64,000 nucleotides of DNA from an uncultured Lachnospiraceae bacterium (GCA_910587635.1 CAJUNB010000014.1:1-64000); one strand, 5' to 3'. Shown: positions 51,223-60,579, numbered from the stretch's first letter. The notes: a model not told the origin generated them from the sequence alone. Numbers and translations are program-made.

Positions 51223-52149
51223 TTAAGCGTGACACAATAGCTGTGCGGTACTTTCATCTGTAATAAGAATATCCAGATAATTTCCCATTAAAGCGGAGTG
51301 TATAGCAGTAACTTTGTGCTTTCCCGCAGCAACACCGATAACATTTTCCAATTGATTCAGAGTGCTGAGGGGAACACTCACGAGGCGGGAATCGATATCT
51401 GTATCAACCAGATTGCCGTCTTTGTCAATAAAGTGACAGATAATATCACCGACAGCACCTTTCATATTTAATAGAAGGAAGTCATTGGGATTTAAAATAG
51501 AAGTTTTTAATATAGTGGAGCTGTTATCCATGGCACCGATTCCTACAATCGTCATACTTGCCAGCTGTATCATATTGGAAACTTCTTTGACAGAGCTTTC
51601 TTCCTGGATTGCTTCAGCCATTTCTCTGGAAGACATAATAAGGGGCGAAGGAATCAGATATAGTTTCGTGTGAAAAAGATCAGATCCTGAATTGGGCAGA
51701 TAATATCCGACGCCACCGGTGAGAGAAACAAAGAATACAGAAGTTTCCAGATCCTTTGTCAGATATTCGATGGTCTTTAACGTAGTACCGCCGTAGCCGA
51801 AATTGATATAACATGTGTCTGTTATATGGTTGGCAATATAAATAGAAGCAGCTTTGGCAATCGTATCGTTCGTTCCGGCAGTATCAGGGTTGGTAGGAAC
51901 AATATAGCAGTCTTTTAACTGGTATTTTTCCATCAGTTCTTTTTCCAATATGTGCCGGTTGTCAAAGGCAGCGGAAATATGGAACTGGATAACACCGGTC
52001 TGTCGTGCCTTTTCCAGAAGTTTGATAACCCGTATACGGGAAATGCCCAGCTGGTTGGCAATGGCCTGTTGCGTCATATCTTCCATATAATAGTACCAGG
52101 AGGCTTTGATCATTAAATTTTTTTCAAAGTCGCGGTTCGGATCATACAT
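51223..52149 (-). CDS. lsrR: SorC/DeoR-type regulator, LsrR-like
   Basis: The start ATG at 52149-52147 (minus) follows AGGAAAGTAACTACT; the TTG at 52194 has no ribosome binding site. The product has 308 residues. It has an N-terminal helix-turn-helix ('DMTQQAIANQLGISRIRVIK', about 22-45) and a SorC-type sugar-binding domain with 'INFGYGGTTLKTIEYLTKDL', 'FVSLTGGVGYYLP', 'SSREMAEAI', 'IVGIGAMDNSSTILKTSIL' and 'GAVGDIICHFIDKDGNLVDT'. The pattern follows LsrR of E. coli, which responds to phospho-AI-2. It is divergent from the lsrF-like gene, and the two promoters face away from each other across about 100 bp. Confidence 0.82.
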   Translation of the reverse strand: MYDPNRDFEKNLMIKASWYYYMEDMTQQAIANQLGISRIRVIKLLEKARQTGVIQFHISAAFDNRHILEKELMEKYQLKDCYIVPTNPDTAGTNDTIAKAASIYIANHITDTCYINFGYGGTTLKTIEYLTKDLETSVFFVSLTGGVGYYLPNSGSDLFHTKLYLIPSPLIMSSREMAEAIQEESSVKEVSNMIQLASMTIVGIGAMDNSSTILKTSILNPNDFLLLNMKGAVGDIICHFIDKDGNLVDTDIDSRLVSVPLSTLNQLENVIGVAAGKHKVTAIHSALMGNYLDILITDESTAQLLCHA

Positions 52150-52275
52150 AGTAGTTACTTTCCTGTCTATAAAAGGCTGTATACGATTTCTCAAATGCGT
52201 ATTTGGGGGAATCGTAAAGTGAAAGAGTATAAATGAAACAAAAGTTTTATAAAAAAATAAATGTATCTTATAGAA

Positions 52276-52304
52276 AGTATATCAATGTCATTTGAAAAAG
52301 TCAA
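52276..52304 (-). promoter_or_regulatory. Sigma-A promoter of the lsrR-like gene
   Basis: On the minus strand TTGACT (52304-52299), 17-bp spacer, TATACT (52281-52276). Confidence 0.75.
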
Positions 52305-52306
52305 TG

Positions 52307-52369
52307 TATTCACGCAAATTTAATTATATACAAAATTGAAAGAAAAAACAGGAAGTGTTTTTGTGAATA
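52307..52369. promoter_or_regulatory. Possible operator half-sites between the divergent promoters
   Basis: TATTCAC (52307-52313) next to the lsrR promoter and GTGAATA (52363-52369) next to the lsrF promoter are inverted relative to each other. These are candidate LsrR-like binding sites; short and therefore uncertain. Confidence 0.35.
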
Positions 52370-52382
52370 ACTGCGGAAGGTA

Positions 52383-52411
52383 TTGACAAATTTAGGAAAT
52401 CCCTATATGAT
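52383..52411 (+). promoter_or_regulatory. Sigma-A promoter of the lsrF-like gene
   Basis: TTGACA (52383-52388), 17-bp spacer, TATGAT (52406-52411). Confidence 0.8.
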
Positions 52412-52493
52412 TAACTTATAACTTGCCATGAACAAAATAATTTTATAGAAACAAATGTATTAGTTTGTAACAGCGATAAGGTTACATGGCAGT

Positions 52494-52549
52494 ATACCCT
52501 CAGTGGACAAAAGGACACACGGCGTGTGTGCCCTTGTCCACTGAGGGTA
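52494..52549 (+). repeat. Right inverted repeat and large hairpin in the lsrF leader
   Basis: TACCCTCAGTGGACAA (52495-52510) pairs perfectly with TTGTCCACTGAGGGTA (52534-52549); the interior (AGG-CACAC with GTGTG-CCCTT) also pairs, giving a stem of about 23 bp. There is no U-run. The 5' arm is the right copy of the repeat at 51182-51210. It lies 38 nt before the start at 52587. Confidence 0.75.
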
Positions 52550-52586
52550 GCATAAAAAGAGTGAGAATTAAGGAGGAAGCAGCAGG

Positions 52587-53468
52587 ATGGCAGATGTAGA
52601 TGGATTAAAAGTAGCAAAAGATTATAAAGTGGATATTCCTTTTGCAAACCAGGGAGATTTTCATGTAAAAGGTGCAAATAATTTAGACTGGGGAATGAAA
52701 AAACATCTTTCCAATATCTTTGATCCGGTCAGCGGAAATACAGTGATGTTCGCTTTTGACCATGGATATTTTATGGGATCTACAGCAGGATTGGAAAGAC
52801 TGGATATTTTGATTCCCCAGTTGGTTCCCTACGTAGATGTACTGATGGGAACAAGAGGGGCATTGCGTACCTGTGTTTCGCCTCAGTGCCGGAAAGGTGT
52901 CGCACTTCGCGTAACTTCCGGTTCTTCCATGCTGAATGATGATCTTTCTCATGAAGTGGTAGCAGTGGATATTGAAGATGCAGTCAGAATGAATACGGAT
53001 TGTATGGCGGTGCAGACATTTATCGGAGCAGATGGCCAGTTGTCCAGTCTTGATAATCTGTCCAGAGTCATCAACGCTGGGATTCGGTATAGTGTGCCTA
53101 CGATGGGGGTAGTGGCTGTAGGAAAGCAGATGGAGCGTACAGACCGGTTCTTTAAGCTGGCGACGAGAATTTTAGCAGAGCTGGGCGTGAATATTATCAA
53201 AACATATAACTGTGAGAACTTTGAGGAAATTGTGGCAGCCTGCCCCGTACCTATTGTAGTGGCAGGAGGAAAGAAGCTTCCTGAAAAAGATGCGCTGACA
53301 CTCGCTTATGAAGTGATCAGTAAAGGAGCAAGAGGTGTAGACATGGGACGAAATATTTTCCAGAGTCATGATCCGGTGGCAATGGCCCAGGCAGTTAACA
53401 TGATTGTCCATAAGGGTGCTACAGATCAGGAAGCCTATGAATTTTTCATGGATACGAAGAAAAATTAA
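52587..53468 (+). CDS. lsrF: LsrF-like class I aldolase/thiolase
   Basis: ATG 52587 follows TAAGGAGGAAGCAGC. The product has 293 residues and matches LsrF of E. coli throughout in pattern: 'NNLDWGMKKHLSNIFDPVSG', 'TVMFAFDHGYFMGSTAGLER', 'DVLMGTRGALR', 'IIKTYNCENFEEIVAACPVP' with the Schiff-base Lys near 205, 'VVAGGKKLPE' and 'GVDMGRNIFQSHDPVAMAQA'. LsrF moves an acetyl group from the AI-2 breakdown product to CoA. No lsrK or lsrG is present nearby, so the substrate could be a related ketose phosphate. Confidence 0.85.
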   Translation: MADVDGLKVAKDYKVDIPFANQGDFHVKGANNLDWGMKKHLSNIFDPVSGNTVMFAFDHGYFMGSTAGLERLDILIPQLVPYVDVLMGTRGALRTCVSPQCRKGVALRVTSGSSMLNDDLSHEVVAVDIEDAVRMNTDCMAVQTFIGADGQLSSLDNLSRVINAGIRYSVPTMGVVAVGKQMERTDRFFKLATRILAELGVNIIKTYNCENFEEIVAACPVPIVVAGGKKLPEKDALTLAYEVISKGARGVDMGRNIFQSHDPVAMAQAVNMIVHKGATDQEAYEFFMDTKKN

Positions 53469-53541
53469 GGTAAACCGGAGCTGCCTGTAGGGTGGGCGGA
53501 CATTCAATATAAAAAATGATAAATATGGAGGGTATGTTTGG

Positions 53542-56166
53542 ATGAAAAAGTGGGTGTATTTGTTTACGGAAGGAAATGCGGATATGCGCAATCTTCTGGG
53601 AGGAAAGGGTGCAAATCTGGCGGAGATGACAAATCTGGGTCTGCCGGTGCCCCAGGGGTTTACGATTACGACGGAGGCCTGTACACAGTATTATGAAGAC
53701 GGCAGGCAGATCAACGATGAAATCATGGGACAGATCATGGAGCATATTTCCAAGATGGAAGAAATCACTGGAAAGAAGTTTGGTGATAAGGAAAATCCGC
53801 TGCTCGTATCCGTTCGTTCCGGAGCAAGAGCTTCCATGCCGGGTATGATGGACACCATTTTGAATCTGGGACTAAATGAAGAAGTGGTGGAAGTGCTTTC
53901 CGAGAAGTCCGGCAATCCCCGTTGGGCATGGGACTGCTACAGAAGATTTATCCAGATGTATTCCGATGTAGTTATGGAAGTAGGGAAGAAATACTTTGAA
54001 GAATTGATCGATAAAATGAAAGCCTCCAAAGGCATTACACTGGATGTGGATTTGACGGCAGATGATTTAAAAGAGCTGGCAAATCAGTTTAAGGCAGAAT
54101 ATAAAGAGAAAATCGGACAGGAGTTTCCGGCAGATCCGAAGGAACAGTTGCTCGGTGCAGTGAAGGCTGTTTTCCGTTCCTGGGATAATCCGAGAGCAAA
54201 CGTATATAGAAGAGACAATGATATTCCTTATTCCTGGGGAACGGCTGTGAATGTACAGATGATGGCATTTGGCAATATGGGAGATACATCAGGAACAGGT
54301 GTGGCATTTACCCGGAATCCTGCCACGGGAGAGAAGAAACTGATGGGTGAGTTTCTTCTGAACGCCCAGGGAGAGGATGTAGTGGCAGGTGTACGTACGC
54401 CGGAGCCGATTGCCCATCTGAAAGATGTGATGCCGGAAGTATTTGAGCAGTTTGTGGGAATCTGCAACACGCTGGAGAACCATTACAGAGACATGCAGGA
54501 TATGGAATTTACCATTGAAGACAAGCATCTGTATATGCTGCAGACCCGCAGCGGTAAGAGAACGGCGAAGGCAGCTTTGAAGATTGCCTGTGATCTGGTA
54601 GATGAAGGGATGATTACCGAAGAGAAGGCAGTCTCTATGATTGACCCGAGAAATCTGGATTCTCTGCTGCATCCTCAGTTCGATGCGGATGCTCTCAAGA
54701 GTGCAGAACCGATTGCAAAAGCATTGGCAGCAGCGCCTGGTGCAGCTTGCGGAAAAATCGTGTTTACGGCAGAAGATGCAAAAGCATGGGCGGCAAGAGG
54801 CGAGAAAATCGTGCTGGTACGTCTGGAAACTTCTCCTGAAGATATCGAAGGCATGAAGGTGGCACAGGGTATCCTGACCGTAAGAGGCGGTATGACGAGT
54901 CATGCGGCAGTTGTAGCAAGAGGAATGGGAGCATGCTGCGTATCTGGCTGTTCTGCCATCAATATGGATGAGGCAAATAAGAAATTTACGCTGGCAGGAA
55001 AAGAGTATCATGAAGGAGATGTGATATCCTTTGACGGTACTACCGGTAATGTTTATGACGGTAAAATCAAAACAGTGGATGCTACGATCGCCGGTGAATT
55101 TGAGAGAATTATGGAATGGGCGGACAAATACAGGACGCTGAAAGTAAGAACCAACGCGGATACTCCTGCAGACGCAAAGAAAGCAAGAGAGCTGGGAGCA
55201 GAGGGAATCGGCCTGTGTCGTACAGAGCATATGTTTTTTGAGGGCGACAGGATTGATGCATTCCGCGAGATGATCTGTTCCGATACGTTGGAAGAGAGAG
55301 AAGAAGCACTTAATAAGATACTTCCTCTGCAGCGAGGAGATTTCGAGAAGCTGTATGAGGCGATGGAAGGAAATCCGGTTACAATTCGGTTCCTGGATCC
55401 GCCGCTTCATGAGTTTGTTCCTACAGAGGAAGCTGATATTAAGCGGCTGGCAGATACTAAAGGCAAGAGCGTGGAAGATATCAAGGCAATGATCGCTTCT
55501 CTGCATGAAATCAATCCGATGCTGGGACACAGGGGCTGCCGTTTGGCTGTTACGTATCCTGAGATCGCAAAGATGCAGACAAAGGCGGTAATCCGTGCGG
55601 CAATCAATGTAAAGAAGGCTCATGCAGACTGGAATCTTGTTCCTGAAATTATGATTCCTCTTGTGGGAGATACAAAAGAATTCAAATTTGTGAAAAAGAT
55701 TGTTACAGAGACAGCGGATGCAGAAATTGCAAAGGCGGGCGTGGAACTGAAGTATGAAGTGGGGACGATGATTGAGATTCCGAGAGCTGCTCTGACCGCA
55801 GATGAGATTGCGGCGGATGCTGAGTTCTTCTGTTTCGGCACCAATGATCTGACACAGATGACATACGGATTTTCCCGCGATGATGCAGGCAAGTTCCTGG
55901 ATTCTTACTATGATGCAAAGATCTTTGAGAATGATCCGTTTGCCAAGTTAGATCGTTCAGGTGTAGGCAAGCTGATGGAGATGACGATCAAAAATGGAAA
56001 AGCTGTAAATTCGTCGATCCACTGTGGCATTTGCGGCGAGCATGGCGGTGATCCTTCTTCTGTGGAATTTTGTCATGAGCTGGGACTGGACTATGTGTCC
56101 TGTTCACCGTTCCGTGTACCGATTGCCCGGCTGGCAGCAGCACAGGCGGCGATTTCTGCAAAATAA
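53542..56166 (+). CDS. ppdK: Pyruvate, phosphate dikinase
   Basis: ATG 53542 follows ATGGAGGGTATGTTTGG. The product has 874 residues, full length: N-terminal ATP-grasp domain ('GGKGANLAEMTNLGLPVPQG', 'SVRSGARASMPGMMDTILNL'), swivelling phosphohistidine domain ('GILTVRGGMTSHAAVVARGM'), and a C-terminal PEP-binding barrel ('IGLCRTEHMFF', 'CFGTNDLTQMTYGFSRDD', catalytic Cys in 'SSIHCGICGEHGGDPSS'). It interconverts pyruvate + ATP + Pi with PEP + AMP + PPi; in anaerobes it often runs in glycolysis with PPi saving. A terminator follows. Confidence 0.96.
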   Translation: MKKWVYLFTEGNADMRNLLGGKGANLAEMTNLGLPVPQGFTITTEACTQYYEDGRQINDEIMGQIMEHISKMEEITGKKFGDKENPLLVSVRSGARASMPGMMDTILNLGLNEEVVEVLSEKSGNPRWAWDCYRRFIQMYSDVVMEVGKKYFEELIDKMKASKGITLDVDLTADDLKELANQFKAEYKEKIGQEFPADPKEQLLGAVKAVFRSWDNPRANVYRRDNDIPYSWGTAVNVQMMAFGNMGDTSGTGVAFTRNPATGEKKLMGEFLLNAQGEDVVAGVRTPEPIAHLKDVMPEVFEQFVGICNTLENHYRDMQDMEFTIEDKHLYMLQTRSGKRTAKAALKIACDLVDEGMITEEKAVSMIDPRNLDSLLHPQFDADALKSAEPIAKALAAAPGAACGKIVFTAEDAKAWAARGEKIVLVRLETSPEDIEGMKVAQGILTVRGGMTSHAAVVARGMGACCVSGCSAINMDEANKKFTLAGKEYHEGDVISFDGTTGNVYDGKIKTVDATIAGEFERIMEWADKYRTLKVRTNADTPADAKKARELGAEGIGLCRTEHMFFEGDRIDAFREMICSDTLEEREEALNKILPLQRGDFEKLYEAMEGNPVTIRFLDPPLHEFVPTEEADIKRLADTKGKSVEDIKAMIASLHEINPMLGHRGCRLAVTYPEIAKMQTKAVIRAAINVKKAHADWNLVPEIMIPLVGDTKEFKFVKKIVTETADAEIAKAGVELKYEVGTMIEIPRAALTADEIAADAEFFCFGTNDLTQMTYGFSRDDAGKFLDSYYDAKIFENDPFAKLDRSGVGKLMEMTIKNGKAVNSSIHCGICGEHGGDPSSVEFCHELGLDYVSCSPFRVPIARLAAAQAAISAK

Positions 56167-56212
56167 TGAACAGGCCTGGGTCAGTATATAGTAAAAATGA
56201 ATAGATAGATAA

Positions 56213-56247
56213 CGGGCCTTGAGGGATGCTTCTTCAAGGCCTGTTTA
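56213..56247 (+). terminator. Terminator after ppdK
   Basis: GGGCCTTGAG (56214-56223) and TCTTCAAGGCCTG (56231-56243) form a stem, followed by TTTATG. Confidence 0.7.
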
Positions 56248-56327
56248 TGTACTGAATTGTCAAAGCAGCAGATGCCAAGATAGAGAGTATTTTGTAGATA
56301 ATTATCGTTCAGAAAGGAAGCTAATTT

Positions 56328-57557
56328 GTGAAGGAAGCGGATAGAGCAGAGTTTACAAAGGCAATGAAAAATACACATACGATACTACTGCCCAATATGC
56401 TGCATTATCACAATGAGCTTTTGCAGGCGGCTTTTGCCGCCTGCGGATATCATGTGGAGATACTGCCTGAGGAAAAGAATCTGCCGGGGTATTCTCTGCC
56501 TTTTATCAGTGGAGACTATTGTCTGCCGACAGTGTTGATTCTCGGACAGGTATTAGCGGCAGTCCGGTCTGGACGATTTCAGTCGGATCGGATTGCCTTT
56601 ATGGAACCCCAGACCGGAGGGGCATGCCGTGCCGGGAATATTTACAATTCTATTATAGTAAGCCTGAAAAAGGCTGGATATGGTCAGATTCCGGTGATTT
56701 CTCTCAATGCTTTCGGGAAATACAGACATCCAGGGTTTACGATTACTCCGAAGCTGCTGTTTCGTGCTATCACCGCTGTCTGCTTTGGCGACTTACTTAT
56801 GACCCTTTATCAGCAAGTGAGACCATATGAATGCAGGAAAGGGGAGGCGAAGGCATGTTGGGAGCACTGGAACAGAGAGTTATGTGAGAATATTGTGGCT
56901 GGAAAAAATATTTCCAGAAAGAAGCGAAAGGAACAGTATCGAAAGATTGTCTATGATTTTGCAAGGATTCCGGTGGAAGACAGAAAAATCCGGCGTGTTG
57001 GGATTACAGGAGAGATCTATATGAAATTTTCTCCTATCGGGAATAGCCATTTGGAGCAATTTTTGCAAGAACAAGATTGTGCGTATCGCATGGGCGGATT
57101 TGTAAATTATGCCATTTATATTGTAGACAGTGAACTGGAAGATCAAAAACTCTGTGGAGCAGGGCGGATAGTGCAGAAGGCTTATAATATGGTTATCCGC
57201 TATCTGATGGGGATTCAGAGAGAGATAAACGAGAGCATTGCTGAAGAGAGCAGGTTCTATCCAGATGCAGATTTTATGAAAATGAAAGAAATGGCGGCAC
57301 CAGTAATTAACAAGGGGTGTCGTACGGGAGATGGCTGGCTGGTTGCGGCAGAAGTGGCAGATCTGGTGGAAAAGGGTTATAAGAATATTTTGATTGTACA
57401 TCCTTTTGGCTGCCTTGTCAGCCATGTGTGTGAACGGGGGATTATGAAAAAGCTCCATGAGCGGTATCCGAACATAAATATACAAACGGTAGAATATGAT
57501 TATGACTCCACTCTTACACTGCGGGAAAGCCGTATTTTGATGGGGATCAGCAGATAA
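56328..57557 (+). CDS. 2-hydroxyacyl-CoA dehydratase-like (HgdB/COG3581) protein
   Basis: GTG 56328 lies seven bases after AAAGGAAG. The product has 409 residues. It resembles the component that in many Clostridia forms the C-terminal half of large BadF/HgdC-type activator fusions: 'LPNMLHYHNELLQAAFAACG', 'FISGDYCLPTVLILGQVL', 'MEPQTGGACRAGNIYNSIIV', 'VGITGEIYMKFSPIGN', 'GWLVAAEVADLVEKGYKNIL' and 'PFGCLVSH'. Conserved Cys in 'GDYCLP', 'GGACRAG' and 'PFGCLV' could hold an iron-sulphur cluster. There is no activator or second subunit next to it. The role is unknown. It converges on the cardiolipin synthase gene with 12 bp between the stops. Confidence 0.7.
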   Translation: MKEADRAEFTKAMKNTHTILLPNMLHYHNELLQAAFAACGYHVEILPEEKNLPGYSLPFISGDYCLPTVLILGQVLAAVRSGRFQSDRIAFMEPQTGGACRAGNIYNSIIVSLKKAGYGQIPVISLNAFGKYRHPGFTITPKLLFRAITAVCFGDLLMTLYQQVRPYECRKGEAKACWEHWNRELCENIVAGKNISRKKRKEQYRKIVYDFARIPVEDRKIRRVGITGEIYMKFSPIGNSHLEQFLQEQDCAYRMGGFVNYAIYIVDSELEDQKLCGAGRIVQKAYNMVIRYLMGIQREINESIAEESRFYPDADFMKMKEMAAPVINKGCRTGDGWLVAAEVADLVEKGYKNILIVHPFGCLVSHVCERGIMKKLHERYPNINIQTVEYDYDSTLTLRESRILMGISR

Positions 57558-57569
57558 CCGGATTCATCT

Positions 57570-59147
57570 CTACAGTAAAGGGGCAATTGCTTTCATCAGG
57601 CGACCGGTCACTTTGACGGTCCATTTTTCTTTTCGAACTGTTTCCGGTGTGACTTGTCTGCATTTTGCCAGAGTGGACTGAAAATCTGCTTCGATCACTG
57701 GAATACAATCCGTATGATATAAATAAGTAGCACATTCAAAGTGATGGTACAGACTGCGGTAATCCAGATTGATCGTTCCGACTACCGCCTCTTTCAGATC
57801 ACTTACAAATACTTTCGCATGAACAAATCCCGGTATATATTCGTATATCTTGACACCTGACTCCAGCAATGGGGCATAGTGAGTCTTAGCCAGGGCATAG
57901 GGGATTGCCTTATCGGGGATTCCGGGCAGAACCAATACTACTTCCACACCTCTTTCAGCGGCAAATTTCAGAGCAGTTTCCATCTCTCCGTCCAGAATCA
58001 GATAGGGTGTCATAATATGGACATAAGACTGAGAACGGTTCAGAATGTCCATGTATACGCGTTCACCCAGTTTATCATCGTCCAGGGGACAGTCACCATA
58101 GGGAATGACGAAACCACCGGTGTTTACCACTGAGGGCAGAGGACAGGAGAGAAAACGAGAAAATTCTGCGGTCTTTTCATTGATGCTCCACATCTGTAAA
58201 AACATCAGGGTAAAACTTCTGACTGCCTCCCCTTTCAGCATGATGGCAACATCCTTCCAATGTCCGAATTTTACTCTTTGATTGATATATTCGTCTGCGA
58301 GATTCACACCTCCGTTGAACGCTGTATGCCCGTCAATAACCAGAATTTTTCTGTGATCCCGATAGTTATAACAGGTAGATATAAAAGGTGATACAGGGAA
58401 AAATACCTTGCAGGAAATACCAAGTGCTTTCAAACGTTTCGGATAATCATGAGGCAGGAGAGAAAATTCACAAGTTCCGTCATATAAAATACGGACATCT
58501 ACGCCTTCGGATGCTTTTCGGGCAAGTATCTCCAATATACGGCCCCACATAAGACCTTCATCTACGATAAAGTATTCCATAAAGATGAAACACTTTGCGG
58601 CTTCCAGTTGTTTTAACATTTCGTCAAACTTATCTTCACCCAGTGGAAAATATGTAACGGATGTATTTCCAAACACCGGATGACAGCCGCTCCTTTGCAT
58701 ATAGTGAGCCAATGCTGCAACCCCCGGATTTTGTTCTGACAGACGTTTGCGCACTTCTTCTGATTGGGGAATACTGTTTTTTGTATCTGTAATAATCTGA
58801 TGAATGCGTTTCTTTAAAGCTCTGTGACCGATATCACTCTCCGTGTATAGGAGCAGAAGTACACCGAAAACGGGCAGGAGGGAAATGACGATTAACCAGG
58901 TGATTTTTGCTGTAGGATCCATTCTGTTGTTCAGGAGATAAATCACTGTACTGAAAGTAAGCAGTATGGCAATTCCTAGAAAGTGGAGCAGGAATTTTTC
59001 AAACCAATGGAAGATGCCGAAGAGAATAAAAATCTGCATGACAAGCATAAGGAGAATCAGTCCAAAACGACTGAAGATAGCATGAATCAGCCCTTTTTGT
59101 CCTTTTTTTAAAAGGATAAGTCCTTTACTTTTATAATCTTCTGGCAT
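57570..59147 (-). CDS. cls: Cardiolipin synthase (phospholipase D family)
   Basis: ATG at 59147-59145 (minus) follows AAAGGAACAGACT. The product has 525 residues with two or three membrane segments in the first 110. Two HKD motifs are present: 'HRKILVIDGHTAFNGGVNLA' (near 240) and 'HAKVFVSDLKEAVVGTINLD' (near 420). It condenses two phosphatidylglycerols to cardiolipin. Confidence 0.92.
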   Translation of the reverse strand: MPEDYKSKGLILLKKGQKGLIHAIFSRFGLILLMLVMQIFILFGIFHWFEKFLLHFLGIAILLTFSTVIYLLNNRMDPTAKITWLIVISLLPVFGVLLLLYTESDIGHRALKKRIHQIITDTKNSIPQSEEVRKRLSEQNPGVAALAHYMQRSGCHPVFGNTSVTYFPLGEDKFDEMLKQLEAAKCFIFMEYFIVDEGLMWGRILEILARKASEGVDVRILYDGTCEFSLLPHDYPKRLKALGISCKVFFPVSPFISTCYNYRDHRKILVIDGHTAFNGGVNLADEYINQRVKFGHWKDVAIMLKGEAVRSFTLMFLQMWSINEKTAEFSRFLSCPLPSVVNTGGFVIPYGDCPLDDDKLGERVYMDILNRSQSYVHIMTPYLILDGEMETALKFAAERGVEVVLVLPGIPDKAIPYALAKTHYAPLLESGVKIYEYIPGFVHAKVFVSDLKEAVVGTINLDYRSLYHHFECATYLYHTDCIPVIEADFQSTLAKCRQVTPETVRKEKWTVKVTGRLMKAIAPLL

Positions 59148-59353
59148 AGTCTGTTCCTTTTCGTCCTCTGTACTTTCTTTCTATATTACCAGAGTAAGCA
59201 GCATAATAACAATACGGATTTTTATTTTTCAGAATTGAAACAGGAATAATACAATGGAAACAATACGAAGGAATAAGTTTCGAACTATTGTAAATGATAG
59301 AATATATATTTGTGGATAAATTTGTGTGAAAGAAAAGATTTTTGGAGGCTTTT
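59148..59353. other. AT-rich divergent intergenic region
   Basis: Lies between cls and the chromate transporter pair, which point away from each other. AT-rich promoter-like sequence is present, but no -35/-10 pair is convincing. It ends with TTTGGAGG (59341-59348) as ribosome binding site. Confidence 0.4.
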
Positions 59354-59929
59354 GTGAAAAAAGAGAATCATAAACTGTGGATTTTATTTAAGTCCATGTT
59401 TGTTTTAAGTGCCTGCACTTTTGGAGGAGGATTTGTAATAGTATCTCTCATGAAAAAGAAATATGTGGAAGAATTGGAATGGCTGGAAGAAGATGAAATG
59501 CTGGATGTGACGGCAATTACCCAGTCTGCCCCCGGACCGCTTCCGGTAAACGCCTCTGTCATAATCGGGTATCGCCTGTCTGGTATTGTCGGTTCACTGA
59601 TCGCGGTAGCAGGAACAATACTTCCTCCAATGATTATTATTTCAATTATTTCGTTGTTTTATGAGCAGTTTCGAACGAATCCTTATATTGCCACGGCTCT
59701 CCAGGTAATGCGGGCAGGGGTAGCGGCAGTCATATTTGATGTGGTAATCAATTTGGCGGGAAATGTACTGAAAACAAAAAGAATCCTGTATATTGTCATG
59801 ATGATAGTGGCCTTTGTCGCCACTTATTTACTGGATGTCAGCGCGATGATTGTGATTTTATGCTGTCTGGGTATCGGCCTTGCGGATCTGGCGATTACAC
59901 TTAGAAAAAAGAAAGGGATGACGGTATAA
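59354..59929 (+). CDS. Chromate transporter-family half protein 1
   Basis: GTG 59354 follows TTTGGAGGCTTTT; the TTG at 59342 overlaps that site. The product has 191 residues with about five or six membrane segments and the CHR motifs 'LSACTFGGGFVIVSLMKKKY' and 'ITQSAPGPLPVNASVIIGYR'. It is a short-chain CHR protein, which works together with a second half encoded directly behind it. Family members export chromate or other oxyanions; the physiological ion here is unknown. Confidence 0.85.
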   Translation: MKKENHKLWILFKSMFVLSACTFGGGFVIVSLMKKKYVEELEWLEEDEMLDVTAITQSAPGPLPVNASVIIGYRLSGIVGSLIAVAGTILPPMIIISIISLFYEQFRTNPYIATALQVMRAGVAAVIFDVVINLAGNVLKTKRILYIVMMIVAFVATYLLDVSAMIVILCCLGIGLADLAITLRKKKGMTV

Positions 59930-60502
59930 ATGCTGGTATTGAAATTATTTTTTGCGTTTATTCAGGTGGGGCTGTTCAGTGTGGGTGGTGGCTATGCGGC
60001 AATTCCATTGATCCAAGAACAGATTGTGAATATTCACAGCCTCATGACTATGGAGGAATTTTCTGATTTGATTACGGTGGCAGAAATGACACCGGGGCCG
60101 ATTTCCATCAATTCAGCTACTTTTGTAGGTATGAAAATCGCAGGAGTTCCAGGTGTATTGCTTTGTACGATTGGATGTATCCTCCCTTCCTTTTTTATAT
60201 GCTTTACCCTGGCGCACTTCTATTATAAATATCGTTCTGTAAGCGGGGTGCAGATCGTACTGGGAGCGATGCGTCCTGCAGTCGTGGCCTTGATTGCCTC
60301 TGCAGGCTCATCTATTCTTATGTTGGGGTTATTTCAGGCTGAACTGCAGGATATTGTTCTGAGAGAGATTCGGATTGTTGAACTGGGTATTTTCGTTGCA
60401 GCATTGTTTTTGCTCAGAAAATTTAAAACAAATGCCATATCCATTATTCTGGGAAGTGGTGTAGTGGGAACGGTTCTGTATATGTTTATGGGAGCAATAT
60501 AA
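59930..60502 (+). CDS. Chromate transporter-family half protein 2
   Basis: ATG 59930 follows the previous stop codon without a gap, indicating coupled translation. It has 190 residues, motifs 'GLFSVGGGYAAIPLIQEQIV' and 'VAEMTPGPISINSATFVGMK', and several membrane segments. It is the partner half; the topology would be opposite to half 1 as in known short CHR pairs. Confidence 0.85.
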   Translation: MLVLKLFFAFIQVGLFSVGGGYAAIPLIQEQIVNIHSLMTMEEFSDLITVAEMTPGPISINSATFVGMKIAGVPGVLLCTIGCILPSFFICFTLAHFYYKYRSVSGVQIVLGAMRPAVVALIASAGSSILMLGLFQAELQDIVLREIRIVELGIFVAALFLLRKFKTNAISIILGSGVVGTVLYMFMGAI

Positions 60503-60579
60503 TAAGACTTTTGCTTTAAAATAGTGTATAATATTAAAATAGAAATACAAATGAAAAAAGATAGAGAAGGTACAGATAC

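Noticed and set aside
54289..55623. 444-codon minus-strand frame opposite ppdK
   Set aside because: It is the mirror of a strongly conserved full-length gene and its translation (His/Cys-rich) has no domain character.
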